Assembly (NCBI RefSeq): GCF_003286085.1 | Contig: NW_020825313.1 | Coordinates: forward strand, 992,001 to 1,056,000 | DNA: 64,000 nt | Reading direction: 5' to 3' | Origin: Drosophila persimilis | Lineage: Eukaryota > Arthropoda > Insecta > Diptera > Drosophilidae | Part shown: positions 1 to 10,997 of the stretch, one piece after another | Numbering within the stretch: the stretch's first letter is position 1 | Layout: the number at the start of each line of letters is the position of its first letter | The notes under the pieces: model-generated | What the model was told of the DNA's origin: nothing | Databases searched by the model: none | What the model saw: the letters and a program-made list of their open reading frames with translations, nothing else | Made by a program: the position numbers and the translations under genes

Positions 1-1043
1 GACAACGAGATGAGACAATTGTACCACATATCAGGACTGCGAGCAGGAGTTCGCGACATAGCGAAAACCTGCCAAAGATGTCGCAATAAAGGAGGGCTTC
101 CAGAGGCACCGGAGATGGGAAGCTTACCACCAGAGAGGCTGGCAATCAACGAATTTCCATTCACAAACAGAGGTATCCACTAATTTGGACCACTGGAGGT
201 AAACGTAGGAAGATGACGCGAGCAACGATGGGGGGTACTATTCACGTGCCTCACCGTGGGAGCAGTACACATCGAACTGACAAACTCCCTGTCAACAGAC
301 GCCTTCATGCTCACATTTGAAATGTTTGTAGCCCGTCGAGGAGTGCCTAAGAGAATCGTGTCGGACAAAGGGACAAACTTTCGAGGAGCCAGCCGATTAC
401 TATGAGAAGAAATCGAAAGAGTCCTACTGAACGAACTGGAAACCAAGTACCCTCAAATAGAATGGTCCTTCATACCCCCAGGAGGACTCCATATGAGAGG
501 TGCGTGGGAAAGGATGATTAGTTGGGTGAAATCCATACTAGCCGAATACAAAGGGCGACAGCAGCGCAATAAGAGTTATGCTTGGTAAGAGTTTTCATAT
601 TGCAGGGCAGATCGTGGCCAGCTTCAGAAAACGATGGCTGAAGGAATACCTACCGTGCCTTACGCCACGAACCAAGTGGCATGGACCTCCAACTAACCCC
701 ATCCAACTCGGAGATTTCGTGGTTCTAACAGACGAAACAAGCCACAAGGTGCAGTTACCTGCAAGTAGCCAAGGACGGGATCGCTCGCAGCGCAGTGAAT
801 CGCACTGCATCTAGACTGCTAAGTCAGCCAATAGTTAAGCCAAGTTAGAAGTGAAGACAACGAATCCAACCATGGGCCAAGACGTAACCAGAAGCTTGGC
901 ACACATCACGACAAGTGACGAAGTTTGGCAGTATAAAATATACCTAAATACCTAAAATGTACCCAATAGCACAAACATTAACAGGAAGAAGAAGAGCATG
1001 AAGAAAGGCAGCGGTGAAAAGTTAAAACTGAAGCGGTACAAGT
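1..1043 (+). mobile_element. BEL/Pao family B fragment, decayed integrase (left copy)
   Basis: Plus-strand reading frames show a BEL/Pao integrase: the CQRC end of the zinc-binding domain near 73, the core with 'VSDKGTNF' near 360, and a 'PPGGLHMRGAWERM' block near 475 holding the putative catalytic Glu. In-frame stops at 181 and 404 and frameshifts break it. Positions 837-1043 are non-coding sequence downstream of the integrase, ending in the TTTTTAG that forms the junction with family A. The copy keeps the 100-bp segment (about 550-649) that the next copy lost. No LTR of family B is recognised. Confidence 0.8.
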
Positions 1044-2311
1044 TTTTTAGATGATTGCGGTTTGCTTCGAGTTGGAGGGAGTCTTAAAAACTCTACCTTG
1101 GACTTCGAAGCACGGCATCCCATAATATTGCCCAAGAATCATTCCATCACTTCTGCTCTGATACGGCACTTACACGAAAAACACCTTCACGCTGGACCCC
1201 AGTCGCTATTAGCCATCATTCGTCAACCGTACTTGCCAATCGGTGGCCGAAAGACCGTAGCACACGTAATCCAAAAGTGTGTCAAATGCTTTAGAGTGAA
1301 GCCTCGAACTCTTGAGCAAATAATGTCAGATCTTCCGGTGGACAGAGTCAGCGAATTTCGTGCATTTTTAGTTACCGGCTGGACTATTGCGGTCCGTTCC
1401 TGTATAAATCAGAAGTTCGAAACCGGCCCCCACTAAAGTGCTACATGAGCATTTTTATATGCTTCTCCACCAAGGCGGTTCACATCGAGCTTGTGAAGGA
1501 TCTTACAACGTCTGCGTTCCTCTCTGCTTTTCGCCGTTTCATTTGCACCCGTGGAAGACCGATTCGTATTTGGTCAGATAATGCCACAAATTTTGTTGGA
1601 GCGCGGAACGAACTGGCGGAACTTAAGTCGCTATTCCTAAGCGACAGTCATCAAGAAGCCGTGCATCAAGCTTGTCTCGCCGATTGAATCGATTGGCGTT
1701 TAATTCCTCCTAGATCGCCACATTTTGGAGGATTGTGGGAGGCGTCAGTCAAGCTTGCTAAACATCATCTTCGACGTGCCGGTGGATCCTCGCTTCTTGG
1801 ATTTGATGAGCTGCGCACTCTCGCGTGCAATATCTGTGCAATCATTAATTCAAGGTCATTGTTTCCTCTTTCAGAGAACCCTGCAGTTCTCGATGTACTC
1901 ACGCCCAACCATTTTCTAGTTGGCGCCCCCATCACAACCTTCTTGGAGCCGGACTTGGTTCATTTAAACGTCGATCGCTTGGACCGTTGGCAGAAGGTCA
2001 CACAGCTTCAGCAAATCTTTTGGTCTCGCTGGCGCCAATCGTATTTAACCAGTCTTCAAGAAAGAACGAAGTGGCGCAACCGGGATCCTGAGCTTCACGT
2101 CAATGATGTCGTTCTTGTTAAGGACGAGAACTTCCCTCCTCTGAAGTGGCCTCTAGCGAGAATCCTCGAGCTCATCCCAGGAGTTGATGGTGTATCTCGA
2201 GACGCCTTGATCAGGATGGCTACAGGTGTTAGCCGAAGAGCACTTGCAAAACTATGTCTATTGCCTCTACGAGATGAGGTGAAAGGCATGGATCCTTCCA
2301 CGGGGGGAATA
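1044..2311 (+). pseudogene. BEL/Pao family A integrase, 5'-truncated copy
   Basis: This is the C-terminal part of the family A polyprotein. It begins at a microhomology junction (TTTTTAG, 1044-1050) and contains the integrase zinc domain (H-H-C-C pattern, 1160-1290), the core with 'WSDNATNF' near 1572, 'SPHFGGLWEA' near 1717-1745 and the C-terminal domain up to 2335. A one-base deletion near 1379 shifts the frame before the first catalytic Asp, and a TGA at 1684-1686 stops the core. The same TGA occurs in the long element at 54364. It ends in a G-rich polypurine tract (about 2302-2311) next to the LTR. Non-functional. Confidence 0.88.
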
Positions 2312-2798
2312 TGTTCGGGCGAAGCCCGAGTGTAAATTTTGTACCATCGTTCTATTGCCTATCAATTCACTTTCCTTTCCATTTTTGTCATTATACTAAA
2401 CTAACGTAACGTAAGCGTAGCTTTATCTATGCTCGCTCAACAACATGCTCTCATTTATTCATCTAGTCTTTATCTATGCTCGCTCTTGTTATCTTTTCCT
2501 ATTTTCCTTCCTCTGCCGTCGCTAAGCCGTCAGCAGCTGCGCCTGCTCTAGCAGTTACCGCTTGATATAGTTGGAGAACAGACCTTTTTTGTCCCCAATC
2601 TATTACTTTGGCTCGAGATCGGCTCGCTTGCCTCATCCAAGTATTAGAGTGATATAATACTATTGTAAAAGGCTCTGGCATCTTCGGCCACCCTCAACAC
2701 ACAAAATAACTATAATAAAATTTATAACGTTTCGGAAATTATTAATTCGTGAAATTATTGAACAATCATAGTCAGCGAAAAAGCTCGTTGTCTCATCA
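2312..2798 (+). repeat. Family A LTR (3' LTR of truncated copy)
   Basis: It starts TGTTCGGGCGAAGCCCGAG and ends CTCATCA, matching the LTRs at 54991 and 12270 across their length. The right flank is GGTAAAATACC, a remnant of the RbfA gene, so this LTR descends from the same insertion in RbfA that is seen as solo LTRs in the 8.4-kb array. Confidence 0.9.
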
Positions 2799-4310
2799 GG
2801 TAAAATACCCCGTAAAAAATTTATCCGCGACAAGACGTGCGGTATTGGATATGTTCAGACGCTCGAAAGTACTATCAGTTCGTTGCGCTCCGAAAAGGAG
2901 AGATCCTGGAAAATTCGGACTTATCAGAATGGACATTGGGTTCCATCCACTCTGAACGTAGCAGATGATGGAGCAAAGTCCACCAAAGAATCGAGTTTCC
3001 AAACAGGCCCGAGATGGTTCCCCGGTCCGCCGGTTCCTATTTGATGAAGAAGAATACTAGTCAACTGCACAGCTCAACTCGAGTAATCTTTTGCAACATG
3101 GAAGATGTCAACATCGTTATATACCGATGGTCCAAGAAGAGGCTTACTCTGAAGAAATGTCTCTTCTGGTAAGAAAAGTTTGATCTACAAATTATCGCGT
3201 ATCTCAATGAATTAGGTGTGCGGAGAATACGCGGCCGCATAGATAAGTTGATCCGCATAACAAGGAACCTGAAACGGCCTGTAATTCTACCCGTCGGACA
3301 TAACGTCACTAATCTTATTATTGATTATTTTCATCGGAAGTTTCAGCATCAGCTTACTGAGATCGTCGACAACGAGATGAGACAATTGTACCACATATCA
3401 GGACTGCGAGCAGGAGTTCGCGACATAGCGAAAACCTGCCAAAGATGTCGCAATAAAGGAGGGCTTCCAGAGGCACCGGAGATGGGAAGCTTACCACCAG
3501 AGAGGCTGGCAATCAACGAATTTCCATTCACAAACAGAGGTATCCACTAATTTGGACCACTGGAGGTAAACGTAGGAAGATGACGCGAGCAACGATGGGG
3601 GGTACTATTCACGTGCCTCACCGTGGGAGCAGTACACATCGAACTGACAAACTCCCTGTCAACAGACGCCTTCATGCTCACATTTGAAATGTTTGTAGCC
3701 CGTCGAGGAGTGCCTAAGAGAATCGTGTCGGACAAAGGGACAAACTTTCGAGGAGCCAGCCGATTACTATGAGAAGAAATCGAAAGAGTCCTACTGAACG
3801 AACTGGAAACCAAGTACCCTCAAATAGAATGGTCCTTCATACCCCCAGGAGGACTCCATATGAGAGGTGCGTGGGAAAGGATGATTAGTTGGGTGAAATC
3901 CATACTAGCCGAATACCTACCGTGCCTTACGCCACGAACCAAGTGGCATGGACCTCCAACTAACCCCATCCAACTCGGAGATTTCGTGGTTCTAACAGAC
4001 GAAACAAGCCACAAGGTGCAGTTACCTGCAAGTAGCCAAGGACGGGATCGCTCGCAGCGCAGTGAATCGCACTGCATCTAGACTGCTAAGTCAGCCAATA
4101 GTTAAGCCAAGTTAGAAGTGAAGACAACGAATCCAACCATGGGCCAAGACGTAACCAGAAGCTTGGCACACATCACGACAAGTGACGAAGTTTGGCAGTA
4201 TAAAATATACCTAAATACCTAAAATGTACCCAATAGCACAAACATTAACAGGAAGAAGAAGAGCATGAAGAAAGGCAGCGGTGAAAAGTTAAAACTGAAG
4301 CGGTACAAGT
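2799..4310 (+). mobile_element. BEL/Pao family B fragment (RNase H end and integrase), middle copy
   Basis: The first ~39 bp (2799-2837) are an RbfA scrap. Then a frameshifted RNase H/integrase linker is readable (motif 'WVPSTLNVADD' across 2937-2970), followed by the integrase zinc domain in the open stretch 3218-3550 and the stop-riddled core to about 4080. A 100-bp segment after 3915 is missing compared with the copies at 550 and 7184; the deletion is bounded by a GAATAC direct repeat. 4080-4310 is non-coding and ends at the TTTTTAG junction. Confidence 0.8.
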
Positions 4311-5578
4311 TTTTTAGATGATTGCGGTTTGCTTCGAGTTGGAGGGAGTCTTAAAAACTCTACCTTGGACTTCGAAGCACGGCATCCCATAATATTGCCC
4401 AAGAATCATTCCATCACTTCTGCTCTGATACGGCACTTACACGAAAAACACCTTCACGCTGGACCCCAGTCGCTATTAGCCATCATTCGTCAACCGTACT
4501 GGCCAATCGGTGGCCGAAAGACCGTAGCACACGTAATCCAAAAGTGTGTCAAATGCTTTAGAGTGAAGCCTCGAACTCTTGAGCAAATAATGTCAGATCT
4601 TCCGGTGGACAGAGTCAGCGAATTTCGTGCATTTTTTGTTACCGGCTGGACTATTGCGGTCCGTTCCTGTATAAATCAGAAGTTCGAAACCGGCCCCCAC
4701 TAAAGTGCTACATGAGCATTTTTATATGCTTCTCCACCAAGGCGGTTCACATCGAGCTTGTGAAGGATCTTACAACGTCTGCGTTCCTCTCTACTTTTCG
4801 CCGTTTCATTTGCACCCGTGGAAGACCGATTCGTATTTGGTCAGATAATGCCACAAATTTTGTTGGAGCGCGGAACGAACTGGCGGAACTTAAGTCGCTA
4901 TTCCTAAGCGACAGTCATCAAGAAGCCGTGCATCAAGCTTGTCTCGCCGATTGAATCGATTGGCGTTTAATTCCTCCTAGATCGCCACATTTTGGAGGAT
5001 TGTGGGAGGCGTCAGTCAAGCTTGCTAAACATCATCTTCGACGTGCCGGTGGATCCTCGCTTCTTGGATTTGATGAGCTGCGCACTCTCGCGTGCAATAT
5101 CTGTGCAATCATTAATTCAAGGTCATTGTTTCCTCTTTCAGAGAACCCTGCAGTTCTCGATGTACTCACGCCCAACCATTTTCTAGTTGGCGCCCCCATC
5201 ACAACCTTCTTGGAGCCGGACTTGGTTCATTTAAACGTCGATCGCTTGGACCGTTGGCAGAAGGTCACACAGCTTCAGCAAATCTTTTGGTCTCGCTGGC
5301 GCCAATCGTATTTAACCAGTCTTCAAGAAAGAACGAAGTGGCGCAACCGGGATCCTGAGCTTCACGTCAATGATGTCGTTCTTGTTAAGGACGAGAACTT
5401 CCCTCCTCTGAAGTGGCCTCTAGCGAGAATCCTCGAGCTCATCCCAGGAGTTGATGGTGTATCTCGAGACGCCTTGATCAGGATGGCTACAGGTGTTAGC
5501 CGAAGAGCACTTGCAAAACTATGTCTATTGCCTCTACGAGATGAGGTGAAAGGCATGGATCCTTCCACGGGGGGAATA
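4311..5578 (+). pseudogene. BEL/Pao family A integrase, 5'-truncated copy 2
   Basis: Nearly identical to the copy at 1044-2311, with the same truncation point, the same one-base frameshift (near 4646) and the same TGA (4951-4953). Differences include Trp instead of Leu in the zinc-domain region and Thr instead of Ala in the core. The C-terminal 200 codons (5000-5602) are open. The sharing of inactivating changes shows tandem duplication rather than two transposition events. Confidence 0.88.
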
Positions 5579-6065
5579 TGTTCGGGCGAAGCCCGAGTGT
5601 AAATTTTGTACCATCGTTCTATTGCCTATCAATTCACTTTCCTTTCCATTTTTGTCATTATACTAAACTAACGTAACGTAAGCGTAGCTTTATCTATGCT
5701 CGCTCAACAACATGCTCTCATTTATTCATCTAGTCTTTATCTATGCTCGCTCTTGTTATCTTTTCCTATTTTCCTTCCTCTGCCGTCGCTAAGCCGTCAG
5801 CAGCTGCGCCTGCTCTAGCAGTTACCGCTTGATATAGTTGGAGAACAGACCTTTTTTGTCCCCAATCTATTACTTTGGCTCGAGATCGGCTCGCTTGCCT
5901 CATCCAAGTATTAGAGTGATATAATACTATTGTAAAAGGCTCTGGCATCTTCGGCCACCCTCAACACACAAAATAACTATAATAAAATTTATAACGTTTC
6001 GGAAATTATTAATTCGTGAAATTATTGAACAATCATAGTCAGCGAAAAAGCTCGTTGTCTCATCA
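5579..6065 (+). repeat. Family A LTR (second truncated copy)
   Basis: 487-bp LTR displaced by exactly 3267 bp from the LTR at 2312, with the same CTCATCA terminus and the same GGTAAAATACC right flank from RbfA. Confidence 0.9.
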
Positions 6066-7684
6066 GGTAAAATACCCCGTAAAAAATTTATCCGCGACAA
6101 GACGTGCGGTATTGGATATGTTCAGACGCTCGAAAGTACTATCAGTTCGTTGCGCTCCGAAAAGGAGAGATCCTGGAAAATTCGGACTTATCAGAATGGA
6201 CATTGGGTTCCATCCACTCTGAACGTAGCAGATGATGGAGCAAAGTCCACCAAAGAATCGAGTTTCCAAACAGGCCCGAGATGGTTCCCCGGTCCGCCGG
6301 TTCCTATTTGATGAAGAAGAATACTAGTCAACTGCACAGCTCAACTCGAGTAATCTTTTGCAACATGGAAGATGTCAACATCGTTATATACCGATGGTCC
6401 AAGAAGAGGCTTACTCTGAAGAAATGTCTCTTCTGGTAAGAAAAGTTTGATCTACAAATTATCGCGTATCTCAATGAATTAGGTGTGCGGAGAATACGCG
6501 GCCGCATAGATAAGTTGATCCGCATAACAAGGAACCTGAAACGGCCTGTAATTCTACCCGTCGGACATAACGTCACTAATCTTATTATTGATTATTTTCA
6601 TCGGAAGTTTCAGCATCAGCTTACTGAGATCGTCGACAACGAGATGAGACAATTGTACCACATATCAGGACTGCGAGCAGGAGTTCGCGACATAGCGAAA
6701 ACCTGCCAAAGATGTCGCAATAAAGGAGGGCTTCCAGAGGCACCGGAGATGGGAAGCTTACCACCAGAGAGGCTGGCAATCAACGAATTTCCATTCACAA
6801 ACAGAGGTATCCACTAATTTGGACCACTGGAGGTAAACGTAGGAAGATGACGCGAGCAACGATGGGGGGTACTATTCACGTGCCTCACCGTGGGAGCAGT
6901 ACACATCGAACTGACAAACTCCCTGTCAACAGACGCCTTCATGCTCACATTTGAAATGTTTGTAGCCCGTCGAGGAGTGCCTAAGAGAATCGTGTCGGAC
7001 AAAGGGACAAACTTTCGAGGAGCCAGCCGATTACTATGAGAAGAAATCGAAAGAGTCCTACTGAACGAACTGGAAACCAAGTACCCTCAAATAGAATGGT
7101 CCTTCATACCCCCAGGAGGACTCCATATGAGAGGTGCGTGGGAAAGGATGATTAGTTGGGTGAAATCCATACTAGCCGAATACAAAGGGCGACAGCAGCG
7201 CAATAAGAGTTATGCTTGGTAAGAGTTTTCATATTGCAGGGCAGATCGTGGCCAGCTTCAGAAAACGATGGCTGAAGGAATACCTACCGTGCCTTACGCC
7301 ACGAACCAAGTGGCATGGACCTCCAACTAACCCCATCCAACTCGGAGATTTCGTGGTTCTAACAGACGAAACAAGCCACAAGGTGCAGTTACCTGCAAGT
7401 AGCCAAGGACGGGATCGCTCGCAGCGCAGTGAATCGCACTGCATCTAGACTGCTAAGTCAGCCAATAGTTAAGCCAAGTTAGAAGTGAAGACAACGAATC
7501 CAACCATGGGCCAAGACGTAACCAGAAGCTTGGCACACATCACGACAAGTGACGAAGTTTGGCAGTATAAAATATACCTAAATACCTAAAATGTACCCAA
7601 TAGCAGAAACATTAACAGGAAGAAGAAGAGCATGAAGAAAGGCAGCGGTGAAAAGTTAAAACTGAAGCGGTACAAGTTTTTTAG
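6066..7684 (+). mobile_element. BEL/Pao family B fragment, right copy
   Basis: RbfA scrap (first ~39 bp), RNase H/integrase linker, integrase zinc domain in 6485-6817, and broken core to about 7470. It retains the 100-bp segment missing from the middle copy. At TTTTTAG (7678-7684) the sequence does not turn into family A but continues into the linker 'CCCCTCTAATATTT', as in every 8.4-kb unit. This is therefore the ancestral arrangement from which the 3.27-kb junction was made. Confidence 0.8.
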
Positions 7685-8092
7685 CCCCTCTAATATTTTA
7701 TACCCCTGCCCCATTTTTTGTAACTTAAAGCATTATAAACTAGCAGTGAAAATACACCACACATAACATCTGAATAAAGCAAAACTTCAACTACAAAACA
7801 ACAAACGCAGCGACAACACGGCGCGGTAATAGCTGGGTTTTGAGCTGCGGTGTTTTTTTTATAAATATAAGTCTCTTTATAGACAAGGAAACCTCTACAG
7901 GTTTCCCCCACAGTTGCTATATATTTTGAAAGATAGGTCCGTAACGTTTTGCCGTTCCGAAAATTTCCTAATTATTCCACGATCCATATGGGATGTTATT
8001 TATAGCTTATTCCCACAGGCGACCATCCACCACCCATTTCTGGAATGATCCGTAAGGTTAGGCCGCTTCATTGGGGTAGCGACTGGGGTAGC
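7685..8092. other. Linker between family B and element C1
   Basis: Non-coding. The first ~170 bp (to about 7855) is unique to the linker of each array unit; the rest (about 7860-8068) includes the segment that reappears inverted near the intact RbfA gene at 56222-56400. 8069-8092 holds a short imperfect GGGGTAGCG duplication at the broken end of element C1. No gene seen. Confidence 0.6.
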
Positions 8093-8323
8093 GGAGATAG
8101 CGAAGAGCGAGCTGGCAGAGAGCGTTTAGCAGGGCAAGCACGCGCAAAGCTTTAACAAACAAATGAGTGACATAGACATAAGTAACAAACAAAATAAGCG
8201 GCTGAGGGCTAAGAATTAGGTGCTATTTGGTAAGCAGCTAATCGGCAGGGTTCTGCTCCGAACATTCACCCCCCGTTGGAAGGCAAAGGCTTTCAACAGA
8301 TCCATCCTGAAGGGGCAGAACCG

Positions 8324-10264
8324 CTATTTTTCCAACGGCCCTTTTGAAGATGCTTGCTTGGGCGCAGCTGGCAATGCAGCAATCGGCGCTTCTTTACGAA
8401 GGCGCCTTGTCGTGATTACATCTTGATCATCGGGAACCTCTGTAATTGCATAGAATGGCAGGAAATTTGGCAATGTAGAAATTGTTGAAAGTTTAATTTC
8501 ATTTAGCGTGGATATGTAGGTTTTTAATATATCGAAAAGTTCGCGCTGCAGTTCCTGATTCTCCGATCGCAGTTTTTCCACTAGCACCTGGCACTCGAGC
8601 AGCTGCTTCCTGCATTGCTGCTCTAAGTTTTGGTACTCCAGCGTTGTGGGCCGAAAATCGTCATTAGAGATGGAGGAGGAATTTTCAAAAGCGGCTAAAA
8701 CTGCACGCTTATTCTCTGAGCTATCAATGCTTCCTGACACTATCCAACCAAGTTTTGTCTCCTGCAATGTTGGCAATTGGTCTGATAGTCGAATCTGTCC
8801 GACGCACATTAAATCGAAGAACAAACCACAACCTATCAACAGATCGATACGTTGGGGCTTGGAGAAATTAGGATCAGCTAGTTTTAGATTATTCGGCATG
8901 GGCCAATCCTTTGCGTCTAGGCCGAAGTTAGGCTGCATTTCCGTAATTGAGTTGGTGACAATTGCAGCGAAGGAAGCTCGATAGCTTGCGTCCTGGGATT
9001 GTACAACTATATGTACAGACTTGCTGGAAGGTAGAATGGAATCTCCGATTCCAGAGATGTGAACATAAGACGAGCGATGATCTGACCTGCACCTTTTCAA
9101 TTCATGGCCTTTGTTGAGGCAGTTCAAACACAAGCGGCTCTTCTTTGCTTCTTTGTATCGTTCAAACGCAGAGAGATTCAGGAATGCCTGACATCTCGAT
9201 ATGTAATGCTCGGAGGAATTGCAATAGTTACATGTGGGGTTAGGATGGTTGTTACTGGAGGTGATAAGGGTGACAGGTTTACTTTCTCCCACCTGCTGGC
9301 TAGGAATTGTTACCATAGCCGATCCCAAATTTTCCAGCATCCGACATCTTGCTTCTAAGAATGAGGCCATGCTTGACCACCGAGGCAATCCTGACGTTGG
9401 CAAGTTCTCTTCCCATTTCTCCTTGGTCTTGTGGTCCAATTTCGTGCCTATGATGAAGATCAGCAACCCATCGGAAATCTCCTGCGGGGTCGCCAAGGTC
9501 TGAAGTGCACGCAAGTGCGAATTGATTTTGTCGCTGAGAGCGCGCAAGCCGATAGCCGAGCCCTTCTCCACCCCTTGCAGCCCGAAAATAGCCTTGACGT
9601 GTGCCTGAAAATGTAACAGTTTATTATCGAATCGCAACATTAGTAAATTCAGCGCCTTGTCGTAATTCTCCTCAGAAAGCTCCAAGGAACGAATCGTACC
9701 CAGCGCAGCACCATCTAGACATCCACGAAGATATTGGAATTTTTCGATGATTGGTATACGATGGTCTTTGTGCACCATTGTCGAGAACATCGAGTGGAAT
9801 TCTGGCCAATCCATGTAGTTCCCACCGAATCGCGGAAGCTGCAACTCGGGCATTCGAGAACGGCCTATACTATTATAGGCGAACAACGACGAATTCCCCT
9901 CGAGAGTATGCCGAGCCGTTGAATTGGCAACATTTACCGTGCGGGCAGCCATCAACTCCCGCGACAGCCTGGACCTAACCTTCACATAAACATTCGAGAA
10001 GTCCAGTCGGGCATCATGGGCTAACTGCAGAAAATCCAGCCTTTCAAGGCTCGTTTGAGCGGCATCGAAATCCGCATTCATTCGCTCGATTTGCTCTAAG
10101 CGAGCTTGAAGTTCTGCCTCATCTAACTCGGCAAGCTCTTTCTTGGTGAGAAAGCGATCTATGGCCTTTAGTTGGCGCGCGATGGACTCGGCCTTGTGCT
10201 TGTAGAAATCTACATCACTCGGCATTGCTGCGTTCGCGACATTGGTAGGCTCAGGTGCTGCCAT
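8324..10264 (-). CDS. Gag-like protein of family C element with C-terminal coiled coil
   Basis: A 646-residue open frame starting at the ATG 337 bp downstream of the primer-binding site. Residues ~15-110 are a helical Gag N-terminal region; 140-330 match the BEL/Pao Gag core ('LPRFGGNYMDWPEF' at ~143); CCHC zinc knuckles lie at 345-358 and 379-392. About 110 residues present in copies C2-C5, including the protease 'LLDSAS' motif, are missing here by an in-frame deletion after residue ~394. Residues 415-512 are the post-protease block ('ETKLGWIVSG'). Then a heptad-rich stretch (about 540-586, 'LRSENQELQREL') predicts a coiled coil, where reverse transcriptase would be expected. Structural protein of particles if expressed; no enzyme domains. 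The only unbroken ORF among the five copies. Confidence 0.8.
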   Translation of the reverse strand: MAAPEPTNVANAAMPSDVDFYKHKAESIARQLKAIDRFLTKKELAELDEAELQARLEQIERMNADFDAAQTSLERLDFLQLAHDARLDFSNVYVKVRSRLSRELMAARTVNVANSTARHTLEGNSSLFAYNSIGRSRMPELQLPRFGGNYMDWPEFHSMFSTMVHKDHRIPIIEKFQYLRGCLDGAALGTIRSLELSEENYDKALNLLMLRFDNKLLHFQAHVKAIFGLQGVEKGSAIGLRALSDKINSHLRALQTLATPQEISDGLLIFIIGTKLDHKTKEKWEENLPTSGLPRWSSMASFLEARCRMLENLGSAMVTIPSQQVGESKPVTLITSSNNHPNPTCNYCNSSEHYISRCQAFLNLSAFERYKEAKKSRLCLNCLNKGHELKRCRSDHRSSYVHISGIGDSILPSSKSVHIVVQSQDASYRASFAAIVTNSITEMQPNFGLDAKDWPMPNNLKLADPNFSKPQRIDLLIGCGLFFDLMCVGQIRLSDQLPTLQETKLGWIVSGSIDSSENKRAVLAAFENSSSISNDDFRPTTLEYQNLEQQCRKQLLECQVLVEKLRSENQELQRELFDILKTYISTLNEIKLSTISTLPNFLPFYAITEVPDDQDVITTRRLRKEAPIAALPAAPKQASSKGPLEK

Positions 10265-10600
10265 GTTTAGGTTTTAAAAGAGTCACTCAGCACGACCGAA
10301 AAAGATACCCTGTATACGTATAAACGTGGGAACCGAAAGCAAAGGGATTACAGCTAATGCCTTTAGCTGTGCGGCTGTGCGAGCTGTCCGATTCCGCTTT
10401 GTACTCAGCTTGTGTGTATTAGTGAGTTCGCTGCACTGCACTGACCGAATTGTCGCGACAGAGAAATTAATAGCCAGCAATGCGTGTATGTAGGTGTATG
10501 TAAGTATGTTTTAGCACCGAATTGTGCTTAACCGCCGAAAATTTTTTAAGGCTAACGAATGTCGATCGCGAATGATAATTAATTGACACTGCAACTCAGA

Positions 10601-10619
10601 GATCACGTCGGGGTCACCA
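10601..10619 (-). other. Primer-binding site of C1
   Basis: The minus strand reads TGGTGACCCCGACGTGATC seven bases inside the 5' LTR. It begins TGG, the complement of a tRNA CCA end, and is identical to the site of family A at 50262. The primer tRNA was not assigned with confidence. Confidence 0.75.
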
Positions 10620-10626
10620 AATTTTA

Positions 10627-10997
10627 TGTGGAGATAATGTTTTTTATCCCCAATCGGCCGACTAATTATTCCAATTAAATAAAACTCGGCGCAGAAATAA
10701 AATTGCGATATGTTCTTTAATGCGTGACATCCAAATTGCAAGTGTGGCTTGCCTGCCCTTTACATTGCCGCTCCGATCGCTAAGCGCAGCTTCGCTCAGC
10801 CAACGTCGGTAGGCAGACGCAAAGCGGAGATAGCGAAGAGCGAGCTGGCAGAGAGCGTTTAGCAGGGCAAGCACGCGCAAAGCTTTAACAAACAAATGAG
10901 TGACATAGACATAAGTAACTAACAAAATAAGCGGCTAAGGGCCAAGAATTAGGTGCTATTTGGTAAGCAGCTAATCGGCTGGGTTCTGCTCCGAACA
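10627..10997 (-). repeat. Family C 5' LTR (C1)
   Basis: 371 bp, minus-strand ends TGTTCGGAGCAGAACCC...CTCCACA, so it has canonical TG/CA termini. Matches the LTRs at 19028, 31376, 39776 and 48168. Confidence 0.9.

Larger units (their letters stand above)
1..7684. repeat. 3.27-kb tandem repeat block (family B + family A pieces)
   Basis: The same order of sequence recurs with a step of 3267 bp: family A LTRs start at 2312 and 5579, and family B integrase blocks start near 2799 and 6066. The block is entered in mid-repeat at position 1, so it extends to the left of the window. Each unit is a family B piece fused to a family A integrase-LTR piece. Copies differ at very few sites (for example Leu/Trp at 1231/4501), so the duplication is recent. 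The middle copy of family B lacks 100 bp. Confidence 0.93.
8093..10997 (-). mobile_element. BEL/Pao family C element, copy C1 (3' LTR truncated)
   Basis: Minus-strand element. 5' LTR 10627-10997, primer-binding site 10601-10619, gag-like ORF 10264-8324, polypurine tract GGGGGGTGAA (8275-8284 on the plus strand as its complement), and a 3' LTR remnant 8093-8274 lacking its distal ~190 bp. No reverse transcriptase, RNase H or integrase core is present. The right flank (TAATCCTTTCC) is RbfA upstream sequence. Confidence 0.88.

Noticed and set aside
595-810. Minus-strand open frames inside family B and A pieces
   Set aside because: They mirror the plus-strand integrase remnants and show no recognisable protein features.
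8646-8984. 112-codon plus-strand frame repeated in all element C copies
   Set aside because: It is antisense to the gag-like ORF and is conserved only because the copies are young.
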